Of a stretch of DNA of 64,000 bases, positions 8,328 through 15,193 are shown one piece after another (position 1 is the stretch's first letter; the number at the start of each line of letters is the position of its first letter). A program made the translations under genes and the position numbers. The stretch is from Stackebrandtia nassauensis DSM 44728. Its GTDB lineage: Bacteria > Actinomycetota > Actinomycetes > Mycobacteriales > Micromonosporaceae. The stretch is from NCBI RefSeq assembly GCF_000024545.1, contig NC_013947.1, positions 3,100,001-3,164,000 of the forward strand. The letters run 5' to 3'. The notes below the pieces were generated by a model. That model searched no databases. It saw nothing but the letters and a program-made list of their open reading frames with translations, and was not told the origin of the DNA.

Positions 8328-8341
8328 TGGGAGCGCTCCCA
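8328..8341. promoter_or_regulatory. CelR/CebR-type operator of the LPMO gene
   Basis: TGGGAGCGCTCCCA, identical to the site before the GH6 gene. It begins 15 nt downstream of the LPMO -10 box, a position suited to repression. Confidence 0.92.
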
Positions 8342-8356
8342 CGTTGTCTAGATCGC

Positions 8357-8386
8357 AACATATCAAAATCGCTCGATGCCTGTCAA
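8357..8386 (-). promoter_or_regulatory. Promoter of the LPMO gene
   Basis: Reading the minus strand, TTGACA (8386-8381) and TATGTT (8362-8357) are separated by 18 bp. This is a good sigma-70-type promoter pointing into the operator. Confidence 0.75.
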
Positions 8387-8410
8387 CGCGTGGCCGGGCT
8401 ATGAGTCGTC

Positions 8411-8436
8411 CCACGCTTTGTTGACGTCAAGCGTGG
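8411..8436. promoter_or_regulatory. Inverted repeat overlapping a TTGACG box upstream of the quinone reductase gene
   Basis: CCACGCTT (8411-8418) and AAGCGTGG (8429-8436) are perfect inverted arms around a 10-nt centre that contains TTGACG (8421-8426), a possible -35. It is operator-like; the regulator is unknown. Confidence 0.5.
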
Positions 8437-8483
8437 TTGAGGTTGCAGACTCAAGGACCCGACCGACAAAAGGGAGCATCGTC

Positions 8484-9422
8484 ATGCGCGCCATCGTCCT
8501 CACGGCATTCGGGCCCGCCGAGAACCTGTCGTATGTCCACATGGACGACCCGGAACCGGCGGCCGGACAGGTCCGCATCGATGTGAAGGCCGTGCCGGTG
8601 CAGTTGCTGGAGACCCGGCTGCGCGCCGGGATTCCGCTGGGCCTGCACCCACTGCCGCGACTGCCGCAGGTGCCGGGCGGCAGCGTGGCCGGGGTGGTCG
8701 AGGCGGTGGGGCCGCAGGTGGACGAGACCTGGATCGGCACCCGGGTGGCGGCCAGTATCGACGAGGGCGGCAACGCCGAGCTGGCGCTGGCGGACACCTC
8801 GCAGCTGTACGTGCTGCCCGAGGGCGTCGACTTCGCCGATGCCACGGTGATGCTGTCCACCGGTCCGACGACGCTGGCGATCCTGGAGCTGGCCGCGCTG
8901 GGACCTGAGGACGTGGTGCTGGTGACCGCCGCGTCGGGGGCCATCGGCGGGCTGTTGACCCAGCGGGCGCGGCGGATCGGGGCGACCGTCATCGGGCTGG
9001 CCTCGCGGGGCAAGCCGGTGAACGCGGACCTCGTCGTCGACTACACCGACCCGGATTGGGCGGAGCAGGTGCGCGACCGGGGTGTCACCGTGGTGTTGGA
9101 GGGCGTGGGCGGCGCGACCGCCGAGGCGGCCCTGGGCCTGCTGGTGCCGGGTGGCCGGGCGGTGTCCTTCGGTGCGGCCTCGGGCGAGTTCGCCAGGTCG
9201 GTGCGGGACGACATCACGCATCAGTCGCTGTTCGAGACGTCCTGGATGGAGGTGTTCGCCGACCCCGAGGGCTCGCGGGAGCTGGTGTCCCGCAGCCTGG
9301 CCGCGCTGGCCGACGGCAGTTTCACCCCGGCGATACAGCCGTTTCCGCTCGCCGACGCGGCCGAGGCGCACGAGGCGTTGGAGGCGCGCCGTACCAGCGG
9401 TCAGGTCGTGCTGATTCCCTGA
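8484..9422 (+). CDS. Zinc-independent MDR-family NADPH:quinone reductase-like oxidoreductase
   Basis: 312 residues. A medium-chain dehydrogenase/reductase of the quinone oxidoreductase type, predicted to reduce quinones or enones with NADPH in the cytoplasm. The N-terminal GroES-like part is followed by a Rossmann fold with VLVTAASGAIGGLLTQRA (an A-x-x-G-x-x-G-type nucleotide loop). The cysteines that bind structural and catalytic zinc in alcohol dehydrogenases are missing. The start ATG 8484 follows AGGGAGC. It is a single gene; the inverted repeat upstream suggests a dedicated repressor, but no regulator gene adjoins it. Confidence 0.85.
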   Translation: MRAIVLTAFGPAENLSYVHMDDPEPAAGQVRIDVKAVPVQLLETRLRAGIPLGLHPLPRLPQVPGGSVAGVVEAVGPQVDETWIGTRVAASIDEGGNAELALADTSQLYVLPEGVDFADATVMLSTGPTTLAILELAALGPEDVVLVTAASGAIGGLLTQRARRIGATVIGLASRGKPVNADLVVDYTDPDWAEQVRDRGVTVVLEGVGGATAEAALGLLVPGGRAVSFGAASGEFARSVRDDITHQSLFETSWMEVFADPEGSRELVSRSLAALADGSFTPAIQPFPLADAAEAHEALEARRTSGQVVLIP

Positions 9423-9457
9423 GCGATGGGCCGGGAATGTCGTAGGGGCGCCATAGG

Positions 9458-9479
9458 CTATGTCAAAGTCTTGACATAG
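9458..9479. promoter_or_regulatory. Perfect palindrome overlapping the ribosome site of the AlkA-like gene
   Basis: Arms CTATGTCAA (9458-9466) and TTGACATAG (9471-9479) are exact inverted repeats around AGTC. The right arm runs into the Shine-Dalgarno AGGAG (9478-9482) of the gene starting at 9489. A protein bound here would block both promoter and ribosome access. Confidence 0.7.
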
Positions 9480-9488
9480 GAGTGGGCG

Positions 9489-10391
9489 ATGACGACGATC
9501 AACCCGGCCGGGCCGTTCAACCTGGCCACCAGCACCCGGTTCCTGGAGGGGTTCGCACCCGCCGCCTATGAGGGCGCGGGCGACGAGGTGCTGCGACTGG
9601 CCTTCCCCGCCGACGACGGCAAGGCCGTCGCCGGGGCCGCGCTGCGGCAGGAGACCGACGGGACGGTGCGGGTCGAGATCACTGGCGCGGCCGACGCGGA
9701 GGCGGTTGGCGCGCAGGTGCGGCGGATCATGTCGCTGGACATCGACGGCACCGGCTACCCGGCGGTCGTGGCGAGCGATCCGATCGTGAAAGGACTGTCC
9801 GAACAGTATCCGGGACTGCGACCGGTGTGCTTCCACTCGCCGTACGAGGCCGCCGCCTGGGCCGTGATCGGGCACCGCATTCGCATCACGCAGGCGGCGG
9901 GCATCAAGGCGGCCATGGCGGCCAGACTCGGGGAGACCGTGACGGTCGCCGGACGGCCGGTCGCGGCGTTTCCGACGCCGGAGGTGCTGGCCGAGGTGGG
10001 GGAGTTTCCGGGACTGACTGACGTCAAGATCGCGCGGCTGCGCGGGATCGCCGAGGCCGCGCTGGCCGGGGAGCTGGACGCGAAACGGTTGCGGGACATG
10101 GCCAGTGCCGACGCGTTGGAGCAGTTGCAGGGCATCGCGGGGATTGGACCGTTCTCGGCGGAGCTGATCCTGATTCGCGGGGCGGGACATCCGGATGTGT
10201 TTCCCCGCACCGAGACCCGGCTGCATCGCACCATGACGCAGCTGTACCGGCGCGAGGAGCCGAGTGCGGCGGAGCTGGCGGACATCGCGGCGGACTGGGC
10301 ACCGTTTCGCAGCTGGGTGGGAGTGCTGCTGCGCGTCCACCGGGAAGCGGTCACCGGTGAGATCGCGCGAGGACGCGCCGCCCGAGCGTGA
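9489..10391 (+). CDS. AlkA/HhH-GPD family DNA-3-methyladenine glycosylase-like protein
   Basis: 300 residues. A base-excision repair glycosylase of the helix-hairpin-helix family, predicted to remove alkylated bases. The HhH motif LQGIAGIGPFSAELILIR lies at about residues 211-228 and is followed by GAGHPDVFPRTETRL. In Escherichia coli AlkA the catalytic aspartate lies just after the equivalent DVFLP. Here the aligned position appears to be Glu (or Thr), so activity is uncertain. The N-terminal beta domain and the central HhH bundle are both present. Translation starts at ATG 9489, with AGGAG 6 nt upstream inside the palindrome. Confidence 0.82.
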   Translation: MTTINPAGPFNLATSTRFLEGFAPAAYEGAGDEVLRLAFPADDGKAVAGAALRQETDGTVRVEITGAADAEAVGAQVRRIMSLDIDGTGYPAVVASDPIVKGLSEQYPGLRPVCFHSPYEAAAWAVIGHRIRITQAAGIKAAMAARLGETVTVAGRPVAAFPTPEVLAEVGEFPGLTDVKIARLRGIAEAALAGELDAKRLRDMASADALEQLQGIAGIGPFSAELILIRGAGHPDVFPRTETRLHRTMTQLYRREEPSAAELADIAADWAPFRSWVGVLLRVHREAVTGEIARGRAARA

Positions 10392-10436
10392 CCGGGACCG
10401 GGTGGGCCGCGCCGAGGCACGACCCACACCGGTTGT

Positions 10437-12362
10437 CTACTTGAGGCCGTAGGAGCGGATGGTGGAGTGCTTGACGGTTTGTCCCTTGTCGTCGGTGGCG
10501 CTGAACTTGACGGAGACGAACTTCGCGTCGCCGGGGTGTTCGAGCACCGCGGTGGCCTTGTCGCCCTCACGGTCGACGGTGACGTTCTTCCAGGTCTTGC
10601 CGTCGTCATAGGACACCGCGAAGCTCAGCTTCGCGCAGTCGCGGTCCTCGGCACCCGGCTGGGTGACGTATTCCAGGTTCACCTTCTGTGGCTTGGACGC
10701 CTTGGCGTAGCCGTTTTTGACACCGGAGGCGTTGAACCGCACCGCCGAGACCGACAGCGAGGCCCCCTCGGTGATGGGACCGGAATCGAACGTCCAGGTC
10801 GCCGTGGAGCGGGTACCCAGGGGGGTCCAGTCCGCGCCGTGGGTGACATCGAAGCTCGCCGTGTACCGTCCCTTGTCGTCGGTCGGGATGAAGGCACCCA
10901 CCCCCGCGTCCTGGCTGGAGTCCAGTTCGGTGCCGTCCTTGCTCAACGTGGCCTTGGTGCCCTTGCCGCCGTAGGAGACGATGATCTCGTCGGCCGAACC
11001 GGAGGTGAACACCGGTGGTGTCGCCCCCAGGAAGTCGGTGCTCTCGTCCTCACGGAACCGTCGGAACCCGGAGCCGTAGTAGGGGAACGCGGGATCGGAC
11101 ACCCCCACCGACAGCGGCGCGGACAACCACGTGGCCTTCTCGCTGCCGGGGGAGACCTTGCCGCTGTGGTGCAGCACGTCGTCGATGGGGTCGTCGCCGG
11201 TGGCGGGGAAGGTGCCCTGGTGTGACCAGGCGACGTCGTGCGCCGTGCTGTAGTACTCGGTGCGCGTGGTGCCGAGCTTGACGGGTGTGCCCGGCGCGTA
11301 CGTCATGGGCGGGTAGGCGGCGTTGTCGGCGAGATTGGCGCGCGCCATGTCGGCCGCCGAACCCAGCTTGTTGTAGGTGGTTTCCCGGACGGCGAGCTCC
11401 TCGTCGTGGACAGTGAGCGTGGGTTTGGCCGGGATACCCTTCTCCCTCACGCCGAAGAGACTGTACGTGTAAGGCTTCGCGGCACCGGACGGACTGGACA
11501 GTTCTGACTGGAGCGTGAGCCCGGCCTTGTGACCCGTGAACTTCTTCGACGGGATCGCGTACGCCTTGGCCGAACCGCTCATCAGGAAGCCCGTGGCGGT
11601 TCCCCGCCCGTCGGCGGGATTGTTGAACACGCTGAAGTCGCTGACGCCCGCGACGGCGTCGTCGGCGTCCACATCAAAACCCACGCGTTTGGCCTTGCCG
11701 CCGTCGACCTTGACGGTCTGGTCCTTGTCGGTGACGGTGAGGTCGAAGACGGTCGTGATGACGTTGTCCCCCTTGGCGACGGCGGCCTGGAACGCGTAGT
11801 CACCGGCGGGCAGCGCGACGGTGGCGGTGCCGCCGTTCTCCATGAACAGGTCGCGTTTGCCTTCGGTGAGGTGGGCCCAGCCGCCGCTGATGGCCTCGGG
11901 AGCCGAGCCGTCCTTCCAGGAGAACTTCACGGTGACCTTGGTGGTGTCGGCCGTGGCGGTGGTGTCGTCGTCCAGCGACGACTTTCCGAGCCTGTCCGGC
12001 GAGGGTACGTCCCGGGCGTCGGTGTATCCGTTGCGCAGCAACGCGTCGACGTTGAACAGCCGGTCGTCGATCTTGCCCGCGGCCACGTCGGTGAGGCTGC
12101 CGGTGGGGATGAGGATCCGGTCTCCGCCGGGCAGGCGGGGGCTGTGGAACTGCGGCGGTCTTCCGTTGGTGTTTATCGGTATCAGGGCACCGTCGCGACT
12201 GACGCGTACCTTGTCACCGGTCGGCAGGGTGACGATCGGGGCGCCGACGGCGGACGATGCGGTGGGTTCATCGCTGGTGTGGCTGAACGGATCGGCGTAG
12301 GCGAGTCCGCCAGTGGCCGTGAGCAGCACGGCCAGCCCGGCGACGGCGATACGTTTTCGCAT
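10437..12362 (-). CDS. Secreted protein like an S8 peptidase without the catalytic domain
   Basis: 641 residues with a Sec signal peptide (MRKRIAVAGLAVLLTATGG, cut near AYA). Residues from about 40 (IVTLPTGDKVRV ... DDRLFNVDALLRNGYTDA) resemble the propeptide region of large Streptomyces subtilisin-like secreted proteases. The rest resembles their C-terminal beta-rich region (ALPAGDYAFQAAVAKGDN, DLTVTDKDQTVKVD). The Asp, His and Ser motifs of the S8 catalytic domain are not present anywhere. It may be a non-enzymatic envelope protein or a protease inhibitor or partner. I chose ATG 12362, preceded by AAAGG. This assignment rests on remembered family sequences and should be confirmed by search. 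Confidence 0.62.
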   Translation of the reverse strand: MRKRIAVAGLAVLLTATGGLAYADPFSHTSDEPTASSAVGAPIVTLPTGDKVRVSRDGALIPINTNGRPPQFHSPRLPGGDRILIPTGSLTDVAAGKIDDRLFNVDALLRNGYTDARDVPSPDRLGKSSLDDDTTATADTTKVTVKFSWKDGSAPEAISGGWAHLTEGKRDLFMENGGTATVALPAGDYAFQAAVAKGDNVITTVFDLTVTDKDQTVKVDGGKAKRVGFDVDADDAVAGVSDFSVFNNPADGRGTATGFLMSGSAKAYAIPSKKFTGHKAGLTLQSELSSPSGAAKPYTYSLFGVREKGIPAKPTLTVHDEELAVRETTYNKLGSAADMARANLADNAAYPPMTYAPGTPVKLGTTRTEYYSTAHDVAWSHQGTFPATGDDPIDDVLHHSGKVSPGSEKATWLSAPLSVGVSDPAFPYYGSGFRRFREDESTDFLGATPPVFTSGSADEIIVSYGGKGTKATLSKDGTELDSSQDAGVGAFIPTDDKGRYTASFDVTHGADWTPLGTRSTATWTFDSGPITEGASLSVSAVRFNASGVKNGYAKASKPQKVNLEYVTQPGAEDRDCAKLSFAVSYDDGKTWKNVTVDREGDKATAVLEHPGDAKFVSVKFSATDDKGQTVKHSTIRSYGLK

Positions 12363-12372
12363 ATTGACCTTT

Positions 12373-12410
12373 CTGTTGGTACCCGCCGCGAAAACGGTGG
12401 GTACCAACAG
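12373..12410. promoter_or_regulatory. Long hairpin in the 5' UTR of the S8-like secreted protein
   Basis: Sixteen-base arms (12373-12388 and 12395-12410) pair with one mismatch around a 6-nt loop. On the minus-strand transcript it ends directly against the Shine-Dalgarno AAAGG. It may be an mRNA stability or translation control element; no U-tract follows in the transcript direction. Confidence 0.7.
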
Positions 12411-12617
12411 AAACGAGGTCAGGAGTGCGGTTCGGGTGACACCCAGGTGAAGTTGAGGGACCGTTCGAAGTTGACGTACCCGGCGGCGTGGCCGCAGGGG
12501 CAGATCGGGGGAGGGCATGTCGGGTTACTTTTCGTTGCCGCGAGGTCATGGAACGCTCTCGGGTTCGCGCTTGGTGCGCCCATGAGCTGCGTCAAGACTG
12601 AGATACGCGACATAGGA
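12411..12617. other. Intergenic region between the S8-like and GH16 genes
   Basis: No supported gene. Short frames here lack ribosome sites and family resemblance. It should contain the promoter of the S8-like gene; I could not pick a convincing -35/-10. Confidence 0.4.
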
Positions 12618-12641
12618 GGGCGGTCGCGTACGCGACCGCCC
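12618..12641. terminator. Terminator-like palindrome downstream of GH16
   Basis: A perfect 24-bp palindrome (12-bp arms, GGGCGGTCGCGT and its complement) lies 25 nt past the GH16 stop codon. There is no U-tract, as is common in high-GC actinobacterial terminators. Confidence 0.65.
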
Positions 12642-12666
12642 CCTTCTCGGTGGAAACCGGAGGACG

Positions 12667-13443
12667 CTACTGGCGGTGCACCCGGACGTAGTCGATCGCC
12701 ATCGATTCCTCGTCCACGGTCGGCGGGATGTCGGCGAAGACGAACATGTCCAACACGAGCGCGCCCTCGCCCTCGTGCGGGCCGCCCCGGCAGATCTCCT
12801 CGCCGTCGAGGTACCAGACGGTCTCGTCGGGGCCGAGCTGCTGGCCGATGGTGTGCCAGCCCTTGTTGAGGTCTTCCTTGGCGTTGTAGGTGCAGCCGGA
12901 GTCGGAGAAGTGGTTGGTCAGGTACAGCGCCCGCGGGTTGTCGCTGTAGTACTCGTAGGTGTCCTGTTCGTTGGAGCCGTTGCCGTTCCAGGTCCAGGTC
13001 GACGGCCAGAAACCGGCCTCGTCGGGCAGCTGGAGCCGGGTCTCGACGTAGTCACCGGCCTTGACGCTGAAGGGCTTGGCGGGTTCGTGGCCGCAGGCCT
13101 GGCCGGTGGAGATGAGGCCGCTGGACCATTCGTAGCCGGACTGCGGGTTGTCGCGGCGGGCGGTGATGGACAGCTGGCCGTCGGCGACCGACAGCGCGTC
13201 CCAGGTGTGCCACTCCAGCTGCTTGTTTCCCTTGTTGCCCAGGCACTGGTCGGCTTCGGCGTCGGAGTGGATCGACCACTTGGACTTGTCGATGGCGTCG
13301 CCGTCGAACTCGTCGGCGAAGGCTGTGGGCCACTGGCTGCCCGGGGCGCCCTTGGTGTCGGCCAGGGCCGGGTAACCGATCGCGGCGGTGGCGCCGAGGA
13401 TGACGGTTACCGACAGGGAAATGGCCAAGGTTCGTTTCTTCAC
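12667..13443 (-). CDS. Secreted GH16 family glycoside hydrolase
   Basis: 258 residues with a signal peptide ending near PALA. The concanavalin-fold GH16 domain has the catalytic motif E-x-D-x-x-E seen as NEQDTYEYYSD. Preceding landmarks are FADEFDGDAIDKSKW and GFWPSTWTWNG. GH16 enzymes cleave beta-1,3-, beta-1,3/1,4-glucans, agar or xyloglucan; the sequence alone does not fix the substrate. The GTG start at 13443 lacks a strong ribosome site (GAAAGCGGA upstream). Position near the cellulase/LPMO pair suggests a role in plant or fungal polysaccharide use, but no CelR box is present. Confidence 0.87.
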   Translation of the reverse strand: MKKRTLAISLSVTVILGATAAIGYPALADTKGAPGSQWPTAFADEFDGDAIDKSKWSIHSDAEADQCLGNKGNKQLEWHTWDALSVADGQLSITARRDNPQSGYEWSSGLISTGQACGHEPAKPFSVKAGDYVETRLQLPDEAGFWPSTWTWNGNGSNEQDTYEYYSDNPRALYLTNHFSDSGCTYNAKEDLNKGWHTIGQQLGPDETVWYLDGEEICRGGPHEGEGALVLDMFVFADIPPTVDEESMAIDYVRVHRQ

Positions 13444-13478
13444 CGAATGTCCGCTTTCTGTAGTTGTGGTCGATGTAG

Positions 13479-13507
13479 ATCCTGACGGTGGATTCCCGGT
13501 AGGTCAA
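13479..13507 (-). promoter_or_regulatory. Promoter of the GH16 gene
   Basis: On the minus strand, TTGACC (13507-13502) and CAGGAT (13484-13479) are 17 bp apart, about 36 nt before the start codon. Confidence 0.65.
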
Positions 13508-13608
13508 CGCGCAACACTCCTGGTAGTGGGGCGTTTATGGGATCAAAGAGCGTCGATGCCTCAGCTGAGCTGGCCGTAGCCGACCGTCACACCCCCAACC
13601 GCCGCTGT

Positions 13609-13681
13609 GAAGCTTCCTTAGAGCTGCGTGGCAACTGCAGCCGCATGTCCTTTGCGAGGGTGAGGACGGCCGCCAGGATTG
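13609..13681 (+). promoter_or_regulatory. Conserved leader element, copy 1 (upstream of MFS exporter 1)
   Basis: This 73-nt stretch aligns without gaps to 18547-18619, upstream of the paralogous exporter. I count 49 identical positions of 73, concentrated in the first 33 (CCTTA, AGCTGC, CAACTGC). It contains a small stem-loop GCTGC/GCAGC around a 9-nt loop. It could act as RNA or as a protein site on either strand. Confidence 0.6.
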
Positions 13682-13711
13682 GCCTCGCGTTACCGATGGA
13701 GGAGGTGCCAG

Positions 13712-13732
13712 ATGCGCAGCAGGGACTTCTAA
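13712..13732 (+). CDS. Six-codon leader ORF 1 (MRSRDF)
   Basis: ATG CGC AGC AGG GAC TTC TAA, with GGAGG 6 nt before the ATG. It sits inside a 34-nt unit (13701-13734) repeated at 13769-13802. No homologous leader is known to me. The strong ribosome site and the retained frame in both copies suggest translation. Confidence 0.45.
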   Translation: MRSRDF

Positions 13733-13779
13733 AGCCGGCACAAGTTATCAGCAGCAGCTTCGATCGAAGGAGGTGTCGG

Positions 13780-13800
13780 ATGCGCGGTAGGGACCAGTAA
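13780..13800 (+). CDS. Six-codon leader ORF 2 (MRGRDQ)
   Basis: ATG CGC GGT AGG GAC CAG TAA, with GGAGG 6 nt upstream. It is the second copy of the 34-nt unit; 27 of 34 bases match copy 1. Both peptides have the form M-R-(S/G)-R-D-X. Confidence 0.45.
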   Translation: MRGRDQ

Positions 13801-13838
13801 AGCGTTCATCGGCCGTCGGTCCATATCCGACGCCGATC

Positions 13839-13882
13839 GCGCGGTCCCGGGCCGGTCACAGGTCGCCGGCCCGGGACCGCGC
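13839..13882 (+). terminator. Strong hairpin between leader ORFs and MFS exporter 1
   Basis: A perfect 17-bp G/C-rich stem (13839-13855 with 13866-13882) with a 10-nt loop, 34 nt before the exporter start. There is no U-tract. Its core CCCGGGCCGG recurs in the hairpin before exporter 2, so it is a candidate attenuator. Confidence 0.7.
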
Positions 13883-13916
13883 ATGCCATGACCTTTGAGG
13901 AATCAGGAGACAGCCG

Positions 13917-15158
13917 ATGGTCGACACGCCCACCCGAGTCCGGTATCGCGACGTGTTCGCGGTGCGCGAGTTCCGCGCGCTGTGGCTCGCGGAACTGCTG
14001 TCCATCTGCGGCGACCAGCTGGCCAGGGTGGCGCTGTCGGTCATGGTGTTCAACAGCACCTCCTCGGCCACCCTCACCGGTCTGACCTACGGCCTGACAT
14101 ACGCACCGTCCCTCGTGGGCGGAATCCTCCTGACCGGTATCGCCGACCGGTTTCCGCGCCGCACCGTCATGGCCGTCGTCGACCTGTTGCGCGCCGCGCT
14201 GATCCTGCTGGTCGTGATACCGGGGATGCCGTTTTGGGGACTGTGTGTCCTGGTCGGATCGGTGTCGCTGCTGAACCCGGTGTTCAAGGCGGCGCAGCTG
14301 GCGGTGCTGCCCGACATGCTGCCCGGGGACCGGTTCGCGGTCGGCATGGCCATCCGGCAGATGACGATCCAGTTCGCGCAGCTGCTGGGATTCGCCGGTG
14401 GCGGACTGCTGATCGCCGTCGTCAGCGCGCACACCGCGCTGGTCGCGGACTCGGCGACGTTCCTGGCGTCGGCGCTGTTCGTGTGGACCGGGCTGCGGGC
14501 CCGCCCCGCGGCGGTCGACACCGCGACGAGCCGTCCCGGCTGGCTGTCGGCCATGAGCCGGGGCGCTCGACTGGCCTTCACCGACCGCGGCCTGCGCACC
14601 CTCATGCTGCTGGGCTGGCTGATGGCGGTGATCACCGTCTACGAGGGACTCGCGGCCCCGTACGCCGCGGACCTCGGCGGCGGTTCGGCGTACACCGGGC
14701 TGCTGCTGGCCGCCGATCCGCTCGGCGGTGTCATCGGCGCGTACCTGTTCGGCCGCTGGGTGCCCGCGTGGCTGCGTCCCCGGCTGGTGGGGACGCTGGC
14801 CATCGTGGCCGCGGGCCTGCTGGGCGGTTGCCTGCTGCGGCCGGGTCTGCCCGGCTCGCTGCTGCTGTTCGTGGTGTGCGGCGGCCTGGGGACGATCGTG
14901 GTCATGCAGGCGTCCACCACGTTCACCACGGCGGTGCCGGACGAGCACCGCGGCCAGGTCGTCGGACTGTCGAACACCGGGCTGTCCACGGCCTCGGGGG
15001 CCAGTCCGCTGCTGGCGGGCATGATCGCCGACGAGATCGGGGCGGTGGAGACGGTGGGCTGGTTCGGTCTGGCCAGCGCGGCCCTGGCGGTGCCGCTGAG
15101 CATCGCGTGGTGGCGCACCTACCGTGGCGACCGGCGACGGTGGACGCCCGAGGAGTAA
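13917..15158 (+). CDS. MFS exporter 1 (MefA/EntS-like, 12-TM)
   Basis: 413 residues, a major facilitator of the MFS_3 group that includes macrolide and siderophore exporters; the substrate here is unknown. It has about 12 hydrophobic segments, the conserved loop ADRFPRRTVM after TM2 and a short cytoplasmic C-terminus. The start ATG 13917 has AGGAG 7 nt upstream. It is a close paralogue of the gene at 18701 (shared start VRYRDVF, and FRALW, LLSICGDQLARVALSVMVF). The HTH-NB-ARC-TPR regulator follows within 40 nt on the same strand, so the pair may be an operon. The leader region upstream suggests attenuation control. Confidence 0.88.
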   Translation: MVDTPTRVRYRDVFAVREFRALWLAELLSICGDQLARVALSVMVFNSTSSATLTGLTYGLTYAPSLVGGILLTGIADRFPRRTVMAVVDLLRAALILLVVIPGMPFWGLCVLVGSVSLLNPVFKAAQLAVLPDMLPGDRFAVGMAIRQMTIQFAQLLGFAGGGLLIAVVSAHTALVADSATFLASALFVWTGLRARPAAVDTATSRPGWLSAMSRGARLAFTDRGLRTLMLLGWLMAVITVYEGLAAPYAADLGGGSAYTGLLLAADPLGGVIGAYLFGRWVPAWLRPRLVGTLAIVAAGLLGGCLLRPGLPGSLLLFVVCGGLGTIVVMQASTTFTTAVPDEHRGQVVGLSNTGLSTASGASPLLAGMIADEIGAVETVGWFGLASAALAVPLSIAWWRTYRGDRRRWTPEE

Positions 15159-15193
15159 AACGCGATACCGCTTGGACCTACGGCGAATATGGT

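Noticed and set aside
13537-13800. An 87-codon frame spanning the conserved leader and mini-ORFs
   Set aside because: Its start has no ribosome site, it shows no family resemblance, and the frame is not preserved in the leader of exporter 2.
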